Assembly (NCBI RefSeq): GCF_001426435.1
Contig: NZ_LMER01000018.1
Span: 169,675 to 226,386 of the forward strand
DNA from: Angustibacter sp. Root456
GTDB taxonomy: Bacteria; Actinomycetota; Actinomycetes; Actinomycetales; Angustibacteraceae
DNA: 56,712 nt
Direction: 5' to 3'
A program made the position numbers and the translations under genes. Within the stretch, counting starts at the first letter, position 1; every line of letters begins with the position of its first letter. The notes beneath the pieces were generated by a model. It was not told the origin of the DNA and did no database searches. It worked only from the letters and a program-made list of their open reading frames with translations. Shown piece after piece: positions 1 to 8,765 of the stretch.

Positions 1-424
1 TGGGTGCCTGGGCGGGTGCCTGCTCGGGTGCCGCCTTCGTGGCAGCGGGCTTGGCCGGACCCGGGGTAGGTGCCGCCGCAGCGGGGGCAGCTGGTGCGGC
101 CGGCGCGGGCTTGGCCGCCGGAGCAGCCGCAGGCGCCGGAGCCGCCGCAGGGGCCTCGACCATCGGCGCGGCCTCAGGCGCCGGCGCCTCGACCGGGGCA
201 GCCGGTGCCGGCGCAGCCTTCTTGGCCGTCTTCTTCGCCGCGGCCTTCTTGGCCGGTGCGGCTTCGGCGGCCGGCATCTGCTCGCGCAGGCGGCGCACCA
301 CGGGGGGCTCGACGGTCGACGACGCCGACCGGACGAACTCACCCATCTCCTGGAGCTTGGTCATGATGACCTTGCTCTCGACTCCAAGCTCCTTGGCGAG
401 CTCGTAGACCCGGACCTTTGCCAC
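1..424 (-). CDS. infB: Translation initiation factor IF-2, N-terminal part (runs off the left edge)
   Basis: IF-2 brings initiator tRNA to the 30S subunit and drives subunit joining. Only the first 141 codons are in the window. The GTG start (424-422) has a GGGAG four bases upstream. The product begins with the typical IF2 N-terminal helical module ([13 protein letters not shown]), followed by [14 protein letters not shown]. From about residue 55 it becomes an Ala/Pro/Lys-rich low-complexity linker ([16 protein letters not shown]), as usual in actinobacterial IF-2; the G domain lies outside the window. Position after rimP-nusA-ylxR is the conserved order. Identity rests on the N-terminal module plus context. 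Confidence 0.93.
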   Translation of the reverse strand, partial: MAKVRVYELAKELGVESKVIMTKLQEMGEFVRSASSTVEPPVVRRLREQMPAAEAAPAKKAAAKKTAKKAAPAPAAPVEAPAPEAAPMVEAPAAAPAPAAAPAAKPAPAAPAAPAAAAPTPGPAKPAATKAAPEQAPAQAP

Positions 425-496
425 GTTTCTCCCTGTCTGGTGGTCCGGGCCAGAGCAGGCGCGGACCGTCGTTAGTGCTGGGGGGTGTTCATCGCT

Positions 497-518
497 GGGT
501 GCTCATCGGGTGCTCATC
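497..518. repeat. 11-bp tandem duplication at the end of ylxR
   Basis: GGGTGCTCATC occurs twice head to tail (497-507 and 508-518). The second copy overlaps the ylxR stop codon (TGA at 519-517). The 92 bases between ylxR and infB hold no other gene that I can see. Confidence 0.6.
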
Positions 519-954
519 AGCGTTCTGACCCGCTTCCGGTTGATCGCGCCCGCGCCGACGGCGACGCGGACGTGCTGTCCCCGCTCCCGGGGTCGGGAGC
601 GGGCTCGTTCACAGTGCACAGCGCCTGAAGGGCACTGGTGATTCCATCCTGCTCGATCCTCGCTGTCGTGCGCAGGGCCCGCAGCAGCGCCGACCGGCGT
701 GTCGCGAGCTCCCAGCACTCCAGGTCGGGGTGCAGCCACGCGCCACGCCCCGGCAGGATCCGCCGTTCGTCGAGCACCACGGTGCGGGCACCGTCACGCT
801 CGACCACCGCGAACCGCAGGAGGACCGACCGACGACCCGAGCGACGACATCCGACGCACCGGCGCTGCGGCTCGTGAGCCGCGCCGCCGACGACCCCGGA
901 GGACACCGCCTCAGGACGCTCGGTCGCCCCCAGTCTAGCGCGCCGGGCGCTCAC
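517..954 (-). CDS. ylxR: YlxR (DUF448) RNA-binding family protein
   Basis: A small basic protein of the YlxR/RnpM family, a putative RNA-binding factor encoded between nusA and infB. The hallmark segment RRCVGCRR is followed by the β-sheet core LLRFAVVERDGARTVVLDERRILPGRGAWLHP, which matches the family pattern GRGAyLHp; a helical ATRRSALLRALR segment comes next. The C-terminal third (Ser/Arg rich) is probably disordered. The GTG start at 954 lies 12 bases after the nusA stop. The conserved core begins about 30 residues in, so an internal GTG (VSSGVVGGAAHEP) is a possible alternative start. Translation is probably coupled to nusA. Confidence 0.88.
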   Translation of the reverse strand: MSARRARLGATERPEAVSSGVVGGAAHEPQRRCVGCRRSGRRSVLLRFAVVERDGARTVVLDERRILPGRGAWLHPDLECWELATRRSALLRALRTTARIEQDGITSALQALCTVNEPAPDPGSGDSTSASPSARARSTGSGSER

Positions 955-966
955 TGCTCGCGCCGG

Positions 967-1995
967 TCACGGCTCCCCCGCCGTCGTGGACGACGCGGGG
1001 GCGCCGCCAGTGGCGGCGTTCGCCTCGTCACCGGGCGCCGTGTCGGGCCGGATGTCGATCCGCCAACCGGTGAGCTTGGCGGCCAGGCGGGCGTTCTGGC
1101 CCTCCTTGCCGATCGCGAGCGACAGCTGGTAGTCGGGCACCACGACCCGCGCCGAGCGCGCCGCGCGGTCGACCACCGTGACCTCGGTGACCCGCGCCGG
1201 CGACAGCGCGTGGGCCACGAAGGTCGCGGGGTCGTCGTCCCAGTCGACGATGTCGATCTTCTCGCCGTGCAGCTCCGACATCACGGCGCGCACTCGCTGG
1301 CCCATCGGGCCGATGCAGGCGCCCTTGGCGTTCAGCCCGGCGACCTGGGTGCGCACCGCGATCTTCGTGCGGTGCCCTGCCTCGCGCGCCAGCGCCATGA
1401 TCTCGACGCTGCCGTCAGCGATCTCGGGCACCTCGAGCGCGAAGAGCTTGCGCACGAGGTTGGGGTGCGTGCGCGACAGCTGGATCTGGGGCCCCTTCGG
1501 GCCCTTGCGCACCGCGACGACGAAGCACCGAAGCCGCTCACCGTGCACGTACTGCTCGCCGGGGACCTGCTCGGTCTGCGGCAGCGCGCCCTCGACGGTG
1601 CCGAGGTCGACGAGCACCGTGCGCGGGTCGCTGGACTGTTGGATGACGCCGCCGATGACGTCGCCCTCGCGCCCACGGAACTCGCCGAGCACCTGCTCGT
1701 CCTCGACGTCGCGCAGGCGCTGCAGGATCACCTGGCGCGCCGTCGACGTCGCGATGCGGCCGAAGCCCGCCGGCGTGTCGTCGTACTCGCGGGTCGTGCC
1801 GTCGTCGAGGGTCTCGGTGGCCCACACCACGACGTGACCGGTCTGCCGGTCGAGCTCGACGCGCGCGTGCTGCTGGGCGCCGTCGGTGCGGTGGTACGCC
1901 ACGAGCAGAGCCTGCTCGATGGCCGCGATGAGCACGCTGACCGGGATCTCCTTCTCCCGCTCGATCATGCGCAGAGCCGCCAGGTCGATGTCCAC
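967..1995 (-). CDS. nusA: Transcription termination/antitermination factor NusA
   Basis: NusA binds RNA polymerase and nascent RNA and modulates pausing, termination and antitermination. The 342-residue product has the expected order. An N-terminal RNAP-binding domain spans about 1-105 and an S1 domain about 109-175. KH1 carries the GxxG loop GPMG at 230-233, and KH2 carries GKEG (296-299) with [11 protein letters not shown]. It ends in an Ala/Thr-rich tail and lacks the acidic C-terminal repeats of the E. coli protein, as usual for Actinobacteria. The GTG start at 1995 has AGGAGG six bases upstream, overlapping the rimP stop. Order rimP-nusA-ylxR-infB is conserved. Confidence 0.97.
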   Translation of the reverse strand: MDIDLAALRMIEREKEIPVSVLIAAIEQALLVAYHRTDGAQQHARVELDRQTGHVVVWATETLDDGTTREYDDTPAGFGRIATSTARQVILQRLRDVEDEQVLGEFRGREGDVIGGVIQQSSDPRTVLVDLGTVEGALPQTEQVPGEQYVHGERLRCFVVAVRKGPKGPQIQLSRTHPNLVRKLFALEVPEIADGSVEIMALAREAGHRTKIAVRTQVAGLNAKGACIGPMGQRVRAVMSELHGEKIDIVDWDDDPATFVAHALSPARVTEVTVVDRAARSARVVVPDYQLSLAIGKEGQNARLAAKLTGWRIDIRPDTAPGDEANAATGGAPASSTTAGEP

Positions 1996-1996
1996 G

Positions 1997-2572
1997 TCAG
2001 TCCTCCTGCTCGCTGTCGACGTCGCTCTCGTCGTCGTGATCGCGGGCGCCGTCGATCGGCTTGAACTCCACCTGCACCTGCCCGCGCAGCACGTCGTCCC
2101 AGGCGATCTGTCGCCGGGCGGTGGTGCCCTTCTTCGGCCCCTCGACGTCGAGCTCGAGCGCCTCGCCCGCCTCGACGACGCGGCCGGTCACGCTCGAGCC
2201 GTCGCGCAGCCGCACCTCGACCTTGCGCCGGCGGTTGCGCCGGAAGTGCCGCGGATCGGTGAGCGGGCGATCGACGCCGGGCGACGTCACCTCGAGCACG
2301 TAGGCGCCGGGTACGACGTCGTCAGCGTCGAGCACCTCGGAGATGCGCCGCGAGGCCTCGGCCACGGCGTCGAGCGAGAGCGCGGCTGCGTCGTCCGCCC
2401 TGTCGTCGGCGAGGTCGACCACGACGCGCAGCAGCCGGCGGCTGCCCGCAGGCGCGGCGACGACCTCCTCGACCACGAGACCGAGATCGGCCGCGGCCGG
2501 CGCGATGGCGTCTCGCACAGCGTCCTGCAACGACGAGTCACTTCCCCCGCCTGCCTGGTGGTGCCTGGCCAC
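1997..2572 (-). CDS. rimP: Ribosome maturation factor RimP
   Basis: RimP assists maturation of the 30S subunit. The product has 191 residues: an N-terminal α/β domain ([26 protein letters not shown]), the signature [14 protein letters not shown] with [15 protein letters not shown], then a C-terminal SH3-like barrel. An acidic tail ([14 protein letters not shown]) follows. The reading frame is open further upstream, but the GTG at 2572 has a perfect AGGAGG six bases before it, which decides the start. It is the first gene of the rimP-nusA-ylxR-infB operon and diverges from the lipoprotein gene at 2665, so a bidirectional promoter should lie within 2573-2664. Confidence 0.93.
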   Translation of the reverse strand: MARHHQAGGGSDSSLQDAVRDAIAPAAADLGLVVEEVVAAPAGSRRLLRVVVDLADDRADDAAALSLDAVAEASRRISEVLDADDVVPGAYVLEVTSPGVDRPLTDPRHFRRNRRRKVEVRLRDGSSVTGRVVEAGEALELDVEGPKKGTTARRQIAWDDVLRGQVQVEFKPIDGARDHDDESDVDSEQED

Positions 2573-2664
2573 TGGGAGCCTCCTGCCGCTGTTCTCGAGT
2601 CGTGCGACGCACCGGCGCCGCGACCCCAACCCTACCCACATCCGGGGCGTGCGAGGATCGTCGC

Positions 2665-3252
2665 GTGCCTGCTGACCTGCGGCCCGTGGGGGGCCCGACC
2701 GCGTGGCGCCGGCGATCGTTGCTGGCGGCTGCTGCCGCCGTCCCGGCCGCCGGGCTCGCCGCCTGCTCCGTGCGCGTGGGCCAGCCCACCACCGTGTCCA
2801 CACCGACCGGGCCGAGCCGTGACGAGCTGGCCCGCGGGCGCGCAGCAGCGGACGCCGAGGCGCTGGCTGCCGCAGTCGTGCGCACGGCCCGCCTGGCGCC
2901 GTCCGCAGCGCGCACCCTGCGCACGATCGCGGACGAGCACCGGGCCCACGCCGCCGCCTTGCGGGCCGGCGGTGCGGCGGCCACCTCGTCGCCGAGCGCG
3001 TCGTCGACGCCGACCTCGACCTCGACCTCGACCTCGACCTCGACAGCCTCTCCCCGCTCGCCCGCTGCGGCCCTGACCGCGCTCGCCGCCCGCGAGCAGC
3101 AGACGGTCACGGCGCTCGAGGCCGATCTGGCCGCGGTCGACGGCTCGCTGGCGCGGCTGCTCGCCTCCGTGGCTGCCTGCCGCAGCACGCACGTGGCGCT
3201 GCTCGGTCAGCTGGCCGAGCGTGCCGGCAGCGGCGCGAAGGGACGCTCGTGA
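2665..3252 (+). CDS. Putative Tat-exported lipoprotein of unknown function
   Basis: The N-terminus has a twin-arginine-like RRRSLL, a hydrophobic Ala-rich segment and a lipobox-like LAAC (Cys near residue 34), so an exported lipid-anchored protein is likely. The mature part is two Ala-rich helical segments separated by a Thr/Ser linker made of hexanucleotide repeats (3011-3040). Later helices contain AAREQQTVTALEADLAAV, resembling a ferritin-like or four-helix fold. Start is the GTG at 2665; an upstream in-frame extension lacks signal-peptide character. The stop overlaps the GTG of the DUF4439 gene, so the two are probably translated together and may act together at the cell surface. No catalytic motif was recognised. 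Confidence 0.75.
   Translation: MPADLRPVGGPTAWRRRSLLAAAAAVPAAGLAACSVRVGQPTTVSTPTGPSRDELARGRAAADAEALAAAVVRTARLAPSAARTLRTIADEHRAHAAALRAGGAAATSSPSASSTPTSTSTSTSTSTASPRSPAAALTALAAREQQTVTALEADLAAVDGSLARLLASVAACRSTHVALLGQLAERAGSGAKGRS
3011..3040. repeat. Hexanucleotide tandem repeat (CGACCT x5) inside the lipoprotein gene
   Basis: Five perfect CGACCT units, followed by a partial unit, encode an alternating Thr-Ser linker. The unit length is a multiple of three, so copy-number changes would alter linker length without shifting the frame. Confidence 0.85.
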
Positions 3253-3740
3253 CGCCGTCGGGGTCGTCGACCGCCACCACGCCGGCGACCACACCCAGCT
3301 CGGCACCCACGAGCCTGCCCGACGCGCAGGCAGGCGCGCTGGTGCAGGTGCTCGCGGCCGAGCACGCCGCGGTCTACGCCTACGGCGTCGTGGGTGCCCA
3401 GTGCGACGAAGCCCACCGCGACCTCGCCGAGCAACGGCTGCAGCAGCACGCCGCGCGCCGCGACCTGCTCGCCGCGAGGCTGACGACGGCGCGACGCACG
3501 CCGCCGCCGGCGGCGCCCGCCTACGGACTGCCGTTCACCGTCGACTCGCCGGCGAAGGCCCGCGACCTCGCCGCGCACGTCGAGCTCGCGGTGGCCGCGG
3601 CGAACGCCGACCTCGTCGCCGCCACGGCGCCCGAGCGGCGGCTGGAGCCCGCTCGCTGGCTGGCGCAGAACGCCCTCGCCGCCCGCACCTGGCGCTCGCG
3701 CTCGATCGCGTTCCCCGGGCTGCCAGAGCGCTCGTCGTGA
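3249..3740 (+). CDS. DUF4439 ferritin-like domain protein
   Basis: A 163-residue helical protein matching the actinobacterial DUF4439 (ferritin-like) family. Typical features are ALVQVLAAEHAAVYAYGVVG near the N-terminus, then RDLLAARL, YGLPFTVDSPAKARDLAAHVE and a final WRSRSIAFPGL. The Glu-His of AAEHAAVYAYG and later acidic residues could correspond to ferritin-like ligands, but metal binding is unproven for this family. The GTG start lies in a GTGA overlap with the preceding lipoprotein gene, and its own stop overlaps the next gene in the same way. The three-gene chain suggests one transcript. Function unknown. Confidence 0.85.
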   Translation: MTPSGSSTATTPATTPSSAPTSLPDAQAGALVQVLAAEHAAVYAYGVVGAQCDEAHRDLAEQRLQQHAARRDLLAARLTTARRTPPPAAPAYGLPFTVDSPAKARDLAAHVELAVAAANADLVAATAPERRLEPARWLAQNALAARTWRSRSIAFPGLPERSS

Positions 3741-4642
3741 CGGTGGCTGTGCCGGCCGGCCTGCGCCGCTCGTTCGCCGGGGAGCCCGAGGCGAGGCCGT
3801 GGCTCGACGCGCTGCCCGAAGCGGTCGGCCAGGCCTGCGCGCGCTGGTCGCTCACCGTCGACCTCGCCCCGGACGAGCCGGCCTGGCACGGGTTCGCGGC
3901 GCTCGTCGTCCCCGTGCGCCGCGACGACGGCACACCGGCCGCGCTCAAGGTCAGCTGGCCGCACTGGGAGGCCACCCACGAGGCGCAGGGGCTGCTGGCC
4001 TGGGACGGCGACGGTGCCGTCCGCTGCCTGGAGACCGACGGCGCGTGGACGCTCCTGCTCGAGCGGCTGCACGCGGGCCGCGACCTCACGCGCCAGCCGG
4101 TGGAGTCGGCCGTCGCGGTCATCGGTGACCTGCTGGCCCGGCTGCACCGCACCCCGGCGCCGTCGTTCGTCCAGCCGGTGTCGGACGAGCTGGGTCGTCT
4201 GGTCGAGCGGTGGGCGCAGCCGCCGTCGTCCGACGTCGTGCCGGTGCGGCTGCGCGAGCACGCCGCTGGGCTGGCGCGTGACCTGGTGGCCGACCCGCAC
4301 GACAGCGCCCTGCTGCACTGCGACCTGCACTACACCAACGTGCTCGCCGCCGACCGCGAGCCGTGGCTGGCGATCGATCCCAAGCCGCGGCGCGGCGACC
4401 CTGCGTACGAGATCGCACCGCTGTTGTGGAACCGGTTCGAGGAGGTCACCTCCTCCGCCGGCCCGGCCGAAGCCGCCCGCCGCCGGCTGCGCCTGGCCTG
4501 CGACCACGCGGGGATCGACCCCGAGCGGGCCGCCGCCTGGACGATCGTGCGCGAGGTGCAGAACGCCGAGTGGGCGGCCGAGGCAACCGACGACGCCGAG
4601 GTGGCCCGGCACCTCACGCTCGCCGAGCTCCTCACCCGCTGA
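3737..4642 (+). CDS. Aminoglycoside/hydroxyurea-type phosphotransferase (APH family kinase)
   Basis: A 301-residue kinase-fold protein resembling the APH(6)/streptomycin 6-kinase and hydroxyurea phosphotransferase family. It shows ALKVSWPHWEATHEAQGLLAWDG (ATP-anchoring Lys and Glu) and the catalytic loop LLHCDLHYTNVL, with the HxDxxxxN arrangement. The metal-binding IDPKPRRGDPAYE replaces DFG. Members phosphorylate small hydroxylated molecules; most chromosomal members have no proven resistance role. The GTG at 3737 overlaps the DUF4439 stop. It converges on tauE, with a short hairpin between. The substrate is unknown, and calling it a resistance gene would be speculation. Confidence 0.82.
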   Translation: MTVAVPAGLRRSFAGEPEARPWLDALPEAVGQACARWSLTVDLAPDEPAWHGFAALVVPVRRDDGTPAALKVSWPHWEATHEAQGLLAWDGDGAVRCLETDGAWTLLLERLHAGRDLTRQPVESAVAVIGDLLARLHRTPAPSFVQPVSDELGRLVERWAQPPSSDVVPVRLREHAAGLARDLVADPHDSALLHCDLHYTNVLAADREPWLAIDPKPRRGDPAYEIAPLLWNRFEEVTSSAGPAEAARRRLRLACDHAGIDPERAAAWTIVREVQNAEWAAEATDDAEVARHLTLAELLTR

Positions 4643-4648
4643 CCCCCG

Positions 4649-4667
4649 CTGACCCACGCCGGGTCAG
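4649..4667. terminator. Small hairpin between convergent genes
   Basis: CTGACCC (4649-4655), loop ACGCC, GGGTCAG (4661-4667). The 7-bp perfect stem lies between the APH-type kinase and tauE and contains the tauE stop. There is no U-tract, as is common for actinobacterial hairpins. Confidence 0.5.
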
Positions 4668-5470
4668 GGGCGCAGGACGTCGTAGGTCAGCCGCAGCAGG
4701 AGCACCGACGACACGACGATAAACACCACCCGCACGAATCGGGCCCCGCGGGCGACGGCGGTGCGCGCGCCGAGGTACCCGCCGACCACGTTGGCCGCCC
4801 CCATGAGCAGGCCGAGCTTCCACAGCACCACGCCCTGCGGCACGAACACCACCAGGGCACCGAGGTTGGTGGCGACGTTGGCGATCTTGGCCTTCGCGCT
4901 CGCCTCCACGAAGGCGTAGCCGACGAGGCTCACGAGCGCGAAGACGAGGAACGAGCCGGTGCCCGGGCCCACCGCGCCGTCGTACACGCCGATCACGAGC
5001 CCGATGGCCCCCGCCGTCGCGTGATGGCGACGCCCGCTGTGCCGCAGGGCCGTCACCGCACCGAGCCCGGGACGACGCACGGTGTACACCAGCACCACGG
5101 CGAGCGCCACGACGACCACCGGCCGGATCGCCGCCGACGGCAGCACCAGCGCCAGGCCCGCCCCGGCCAGCGCGCCGACGAGGGCGGCAGCGGCCATGGG
5201 CAGCGCCGTGCGCAGGTCCGGGTGCACCCGTCGGTAGTACGTGACGGCGCTCGTGCTGGTGCCGCAGATCGACGCGATCTTGTTGGTGGCCAGCGAGTGC
5301 ACGGCCGCGGTACCTGGCCCGAGCGCGATCAGCAGCGCGGGCAGCTGCACGAGGCCCCCGCCGCCCACGACGGCATCGACCCAGCCCGCGACGAGCGCCG
5401 CGAGCAGGAGCAGGACGACGGTGCCCCAGCCGACGTGGTCGGGTAGGCCCGCCCACGCGGCGGCGCTCAC
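4664..5470 (-). CDS. TauE/SafE family sulfite/anion exporter-like membrane protein
   Basis: A 268-residue integral membrane protein with about eight hydrophobic segments. It carries both family half-motifs: [15 protein letters not shown] with [16 protein letters not shown] in the N-terminal half, and [17 protein letters not shown] with [13 protein letters not shown] in the C-terminal half. Members move sulfite, sulfoacetate or other organosulfur anions across the membrane; specificity cannot be read from sequence. The GTG start (5470-5468) overlaps the proS stop as GTGA, so it is likely translated from the proS transcript. That pairing is probably positional rather than functional. Confidence 0.88.
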   Translation of the reverse strand: MSAAAWAGLPDHVGWGTVVLLLLAALVAGWVDAVVGGGGLVQLPALLIALGPGTAAVHSLATNKIASICGTSTSAVTYYRRVHPDLRTALPMAAAALVGALAGAGLALVLPSAAIRPVVVVALAVVLVYTVRRPGLGAVTALRHSGRRHHATAGAIGLVIGVYDGAVGPGTGSFLVFALVSLVGYAFVEASAKAKIANVATNLGALVVFVPQGVVLWKLGLLMGAANVVGGYLGARTAVARGARFVRVVFIVVSSVLLLRLTYDVLRP

Positions 5471-7227
5471 GAGCGGCCGCGCACGACCTCGATGACCCGG
5501 GTGACGACGTCCGCGACCGGCACGTCGGTGCGCTCCCCGGTCGCGCGGTCCTTGACCTCGACGACGCCGTCGGCGAGCCCCTTGCCCACGACGACGATCG
5601 TCGGGACGCCGATGAGCTCGGCGTCCTTGAACTTCACGCCGGGCGAGACCTTCGGGCGATCGTCGTAGAGCACCGACACCCCCTGACGCTCGAGCTCGCC
5701 GGCCAACCGCTCGGCCTCGACGAACACCGCGTCGTCCTTGCCCGTGGCCACCAGGTGGACGTCGTACGGCGAGAGCTCGCGCGGCCACACCAGGCCGGCG
5801 TCGTCGTGGCTGTGCTCGGCCACAGCGGCCACAGCACGTGAGACGCCGATGCCGTAGGAACCCATGGTCACCGTGACCTGCTTGCCGTTCTCGTCGAGCA
5901 CCTTCAGGCCGAGTGCCTCGGCGTACTTGCGACCGAGCTGGAAGATGTGGCCGATCTCGATGCCCCGGGCCAGCTCGAGCGGGCCCGAGCCGTCGGGTGC
6001 GGGGTCACCCGCACGCACCTCGGCCGCCTCGATCGTGCCGTCGGCGTCGAAGTCGCGGCCCTTGACCAGGTCGAAGACGTGCTTGCCCGGCTCGTTGGCT
6101 CCCGTGATCCACACGGTGCCGTCGACCACCCGAGGGTCCAGGAGGTAGCGGATGCCGCTGGAGCTGTTCTCTCCCAGGGCCTGGGGGCCGATGTAGCCCT
6201 TGACGAGGGCGGGGTGCTTGGCGAAGTCGTCGTCGGTGAAGGGCTCGACCTCGGCGGGCTCGACCTGCGCGGCGAGGCGCTTGGCGTCGACCTCGCGGTC
6301 GCCGGGCAGGCCGATCACGAGCGGCTCACGGGTTCCGTCGGGCTGCACCAGCATGAAGACGACGTTCTTGAGCGTGTCGGCGGCCGACCACTCACGCTCC
6401 GGGAAGCGTTGTGCCGCAAGGGCGACGAGCGAGTCGATGGTCGGGGTGTCGGGGGTGTCCTCGACGTGCGCCGCAGGGACGTCGTCCCACCCGCGCACCG
6501 GCGGCGGCACCGTCACGACGGCCTCGACGTTCGCGGCGTAACCCCCCGGCGAGCGGACATAGGTGTCCTCGCCGTGCTCGGCGCGGGCGAGGAACTCCTC
6601 GCTGGCGCTACCGCCCATGGCGCCCGACATCGCCGACACGGGCACGTAGTCGAGACCCAGGCGGTCGAAGATGCGGATGTACGCCGCCCGGTGCGCGTCG
6701 TACGAGCGCTGCAGGCCCGCGTCGTCGACGTCGAAGGAGTAGGAGTCCTTCATGACGAACTCGCGCCCGCGCAGCAGGCCGGCGCGCGGCCGCGCCTCGT
6801 CGCGGTACTTCGTCTGGATCTGGTAGAGCGACAGCGGCAGGTCCTTGTACGACGAGTAGAGGTCCTTGACGACGAGGGTGAACATCTCCTCGTGCGTCGG
6901 GCCCAGCAGGTAGTCGCCGCCCTTGCGGTCCTTGAGCCGGAACAGGTTGTCGCCGTACTCGGTCCAGCGACCGGTGGCCTCGTAGGGCTCGCGCGGCAGC
7001 AGCGCCGGGAACTGCAGCTCCTGGAAGCCGGCGGCGTCCATCTCCTCGCGCACGATCCGCTCGACGTTGCGCAGCACGCGCAGGCCGAGCGGCAGCCAGG
7101 TGTACACCCCGGGAGCCGCACGCCGGATGTACCCCGCCCGCACGAGCAGACGGTGGCTCGGCACCTCGGCGTCCGACGGATCCTCGCGCAGGGTGCGCAG
7201 GAACAGGGACGACAGGCGCGCGATCAC
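5467..7227 (-). CDS. proS: Proline--tRNA ligase
   Basis: Charges tRNA-Pro. At 586 residues it is the long bacterial type. The class II core opens with [12 protein letters not shown] and has motif 2 in [19 protein letters not shown]. Motif 3 is [16 protein letters not shown]. The insertion editing domain (about 230-390) lies between motifs 2 and 3 and contains [10 protein letters not shown] and [10 protein letters not shown]. The anticodon-binding domain ([16 protein letters not shown] onward) closes the protein. The ATG at 7227 gives the canonical N-terminus. The tauE gene overlaps its 3' end. Confidence 0.97.
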   Translation of the reverse strand: MIARLSSLFLRTLREDPSDAEVPSHRLLVRAGYIRRAAPGVYTWLPLGLRVLRNVERIVREEMDAAGFQELQFPALLPREPYEATGRWTEYGDNLFRLKDRKGGDYLLGPTHEEMFTLVVKDLYSSYKDLPLSLYQIQTKYRDEARPRAGLLRGREFVMKDSYSFDVDDAGLQRSYDAHRAAYIRIFDRLGLDYVPVSAMSGAMGGSASEEFLARAEHGEDTYVRSPGGYAANVEAVVTVPPPVRGWDDVPAAHVEDTPDTPTIDSLVALAAQRFPEREWSAADTLKNVVFMLVQPDGTREPLVIGLPGDREVDAKRLAAQVEPAEVEPFTDDDFAKHPALVKGYIGPQALGENSSSGIRYLLDPRVVDGTVWITGANEPGKHVFDLVKGRDFDADGTIEAAEVRAGDPAPDGSGPLELARGIEIGHIFQLGRKYAEALGLKVLDENGKQVTVTMGSYGIGVSRAVAAVAEHSHDDAGLVWPRELSPYDVHLVATGKDDAVFVEAERLAGELERQGVSVLYDDRPKVSPGVKFKDAELIGVPTIVVVGKGLADGVVEVKDRATGERTDVPVADVVTRVIEVVRGRS

Positions 7228-7262
7228 GAGGGCTCCTCGGGTGGTGCGGGGACGACGAGAGC

Positions 7263-7856
7263 CTAGTCGGCGACCCGCGGCCGGGTGCCGAGGTGGGCGG
7301 CGAGGCCACGCTCACGGGCCGCGCCGAGCGGCAGGTCGGCGGTCAGGACCACGAACGGTACGCCGTCGTGTTCGAGCCGCGCCGGCAGCTCGGTGAAGCC
7401 CAGGCGGCGGTAGAAGCCGCGCGCCGGGTTGGCCCCGCCCTGGGTGGTGAGCACCGCTCGGGGGTGGTCGACGGCGCCGAGCAGGCTCGCCACCATCCAC
7501 CGGCCCAGGCCCTGCCCGTGAGACGGCGGGTCGACGAACACCGCGCACAGCTCGAAGGCGTCGTCGAGCACGGCGTCGGCACCGACGCCGGCCAGCGGAG
7601 CCCTCACCCAGGTGTCCCACCACGACCCCGGCTGCGTCGTCATGCCGTAGGCGTAGCCCACAAGCCGCTGGTCGTCCCACGCGCCCACGCAGCAGTACCC
7701 CTCGCGCTCGGCGTGCCGGGCGTACGGCGGCTCAGCGTCGTCCGCCCCGCCGACACCGGTCGCCTCGACCACGGTGGCCAGGGCTGCGGCCTGCAGCGTG
7801 CGGGCCGCCACGGTGTGCGCGAGGAGGTCGAGCGGCTCCACGCGCAGCGGGCTCAC
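7263..7856 (-). CDS. GNAT family N-acetyltransferase
   Basis: A 197-residue GNAT-fold protein. β4 is [12 protein letters not shown], followed by the acetyl-CoA pyrophosphate loop [14 protein letters not shown] (Q/RxxGxG/A type). [20 protein letters not shown] is the usual GNAT C-terminal strand. Such enzymes acetylate amines on small molecules or proteins; the substrate is unknown. The GTG start overlaps the stop of the upstream VOC gene (GTGA at 7856-7853), indicating co-translation. The VOC-GNAT pair follows the small ribbon-helix-helix gene, so all three may form one transcript. Confidence 0.85.
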   Translation of the reverse strand: MSPLRVEPLDLLAHTVAARTLQAAALATVVEATGVGGADDAEPPYARHAEREGYCCVGAWDDQRLVGYAYGMTTQPGSWWDTWVRAPLAGVGADAVLDDAFELCAVFVDPPSHGQGLGRWMVASLLGAVDHPRAVLTTQGGANPARGFYRRLGFTELPARLEHDGVPFVVLTADLPLGAARERGLAAHLGTRPRVAD

Positions 7857-8575
7857 CCGGGGACCTGCGCGGCGCGGACGACGAGCCGCACGCCGTCGGG
7901 GTCGATGACCTCCAGCGCGTCGTCGTCACCCTCCATGGCGTCGTCGTGCCCGGCACCGCGCAGACGCGCCTCGACCTGCACGAGCGGCTCGCTGGTGACC
8001 AGGACGAGCTCGACGACGGCGGCGCGGTGCCGGGCGCCGTCCGGGCCGAGGCTAGAGGCGACCTGCGGGGCTCCCGGGAGGACGTCGACGAGCCCGTCGA
8101 CGCCGAGCGCCTGCGTGAACGCCCGGTAGGCCGCGGGGTCCTGCGCCCGCACCAGCACCCGCACCCGCCAGCGCGGGTCGGCGCCACTGGCGTCGCGCTC
8201 GCGGTAGCCGTGCAGGTCGCTGGCCCGCTGGTCGACGGCCACCTGGGCACCGTTGGGGTCGGTGACCACGAGCACGCGGCCGTAGGCCTCGTCGTACACG
8301 GTCGCGTCGTCGAACCCCGCGAAGCGCAGCCGCTCGGCGAGGGCGTCCGCGTCGTCGCACTCCGCCGACAGCGTCGTACGTCCCGACGGCTGGCGCGACG
8401 CGCTGGTCGTGGCGTCGTGCAGGGCGAGCATGCCGCCGCCACCGGCGACGAGGTCGACCCAGCCGCCCCGCCCGCTCTCGACCCGGCTGGCCAGGCCCAG
8501 CAGCTGCGCGAACTGCTGACCGCCCCGGACGTCGGCGGTGAACCGCACCGGTCGCAGGGTGACGTCAGGCTCCAC
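7853..8575 (-). CDS. VOC (glyoxalase/bleomycin-resistance fold) protein, two domains
   Basis: A 240-residue protein with two vicinal-oxygen-chelate-like halves. The first half includes TADVRGGQQFAQLLGL, WVDLVAGGGGMLALHD and RVLVVTDPNGAQVAV. The second includes YRAFTQALGVDGLVDV, VVELVLVTSEPLVQVEARL and ALEVIDPDGVRLVV. The DP(N/D)G turn in both halves is typical. Metal-ligand positions are not clearly conserved, so enzymatic activity is uncertain. The GTG start at 8575 lies two bases after the stop of the ribbon-helix-helix gene, and the stop overlaps the GNAT gene. Confidence 0.8.
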   Translation of the reverse strand: MEPDVTLRPVRFTADVRGGQQFAQLLGLASRVESGRGGWVDLVAGGGGMLALHDATTSASRQPSGRTTLSAECDDADALAERLRFAGFDDATVYDEAYGRVLVVTDPNGAQVAVDQRASDLHGYRERDASGADPRWRVRVLVRAQDPAAYRAFTQALGVDGLVDVLPGAPQVASSLGPDGARHRAAVVELVLVTSEPLVQVEARLRGAGHDDAMEGDDDALEVIDPDGVRLVVRAAQVPG

Positions 8576-8577
8576 GG

Positions 8578-8733
8578 TCAGGCTCCCTCGTGCTCGTCGA
8601 CGTACTCGGTGAGCGCGTCCTCGACGAGCGCCGACAGGCTCCTGTGGTCGTCGATCGCCAGGTGCTTGACCCGGCGGACCAGCTCTCGCGGGAGGTACAC
8701 GTTGAACTGCACCTTGGCGGCAGTCTCACCCAT
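8578..8733 (-). CDS. Small ribbon-helix-helix (CopG/Arc-type) DNA-binding protein
   Basis: A 51-residue gene. The N-terminal strand [18 protein letters not shown] followed by two helices ([25 protein letters not shown]) is the classic RHH pattern of CopG-like repressors and orphan antitoxins. β-strand residues V8, F10 and V12 would point into the DNA groove. No toxin-like partner follows; the downstream genes are a VOC protein and a GNAT. The ATG at 8733 is preceded within 25 bases by three CTAG units at 8-bp period, a plausible autoregulatory operator. It is probably the first gene of a RHH-VOC-GNAT operon. The domain call is firm; the regulatory role is inferred. Confidence 0.85.
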   Translation of the reverse strand: MGETAAKVQFNVYLPRELVRRVKHLAIDDHRSLSALVEDALTEYVDEHEGA

Positions 8734-8735
8734 GC

Positions 8736-8755
8736 CTAGGATGCTAGCACTCTAG
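8736..8755. promoter_or_regulatory. Three CTAG units at 8-bp period: candidate RHH operator
   Basis: CTAG lies at 8736-8739, 8744-8747 and 8752-8755, exactly 8 bp apart. The first is inside CCTAGG and the second inside the palindrome TGCTAGCA. The array begins three bases upstream of the start codon of the ribbon-helix-helix gene. RHH repressors such as MetJ bind tandem 8-bp boxes. CTAG is generally scarce in GC-rich genomes, so the array is unlikely to be random. Confidence 0.55.
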
Positions 8756-8765
8756 CCGGTGGGGG

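Noticed and set aside
730-2064. Long plus-strand open frame of 444 codons
   Set aside because: It is the antisense shadow of nusA and ylxR; its Arg/Asp/Val-rich translation matches no family, and nusA has clear domains.
3737-4642. Antibiotic resistance gene
   Set aside because: The kinase motifs fit APH-type enzymes, but chromosomal relatives are common and context gives no drug link; only the family is called.
8578-8733. Toxin-antitoxin module
   Set aside because: The RHH gene looks antitoxin-like, but the neighbours are VOC and GNAT proteins. The GNAT is about 197 residues with a VOC gene between, unlike compact GNAT-toxin/RHH pairs, so the idea stays unproven.
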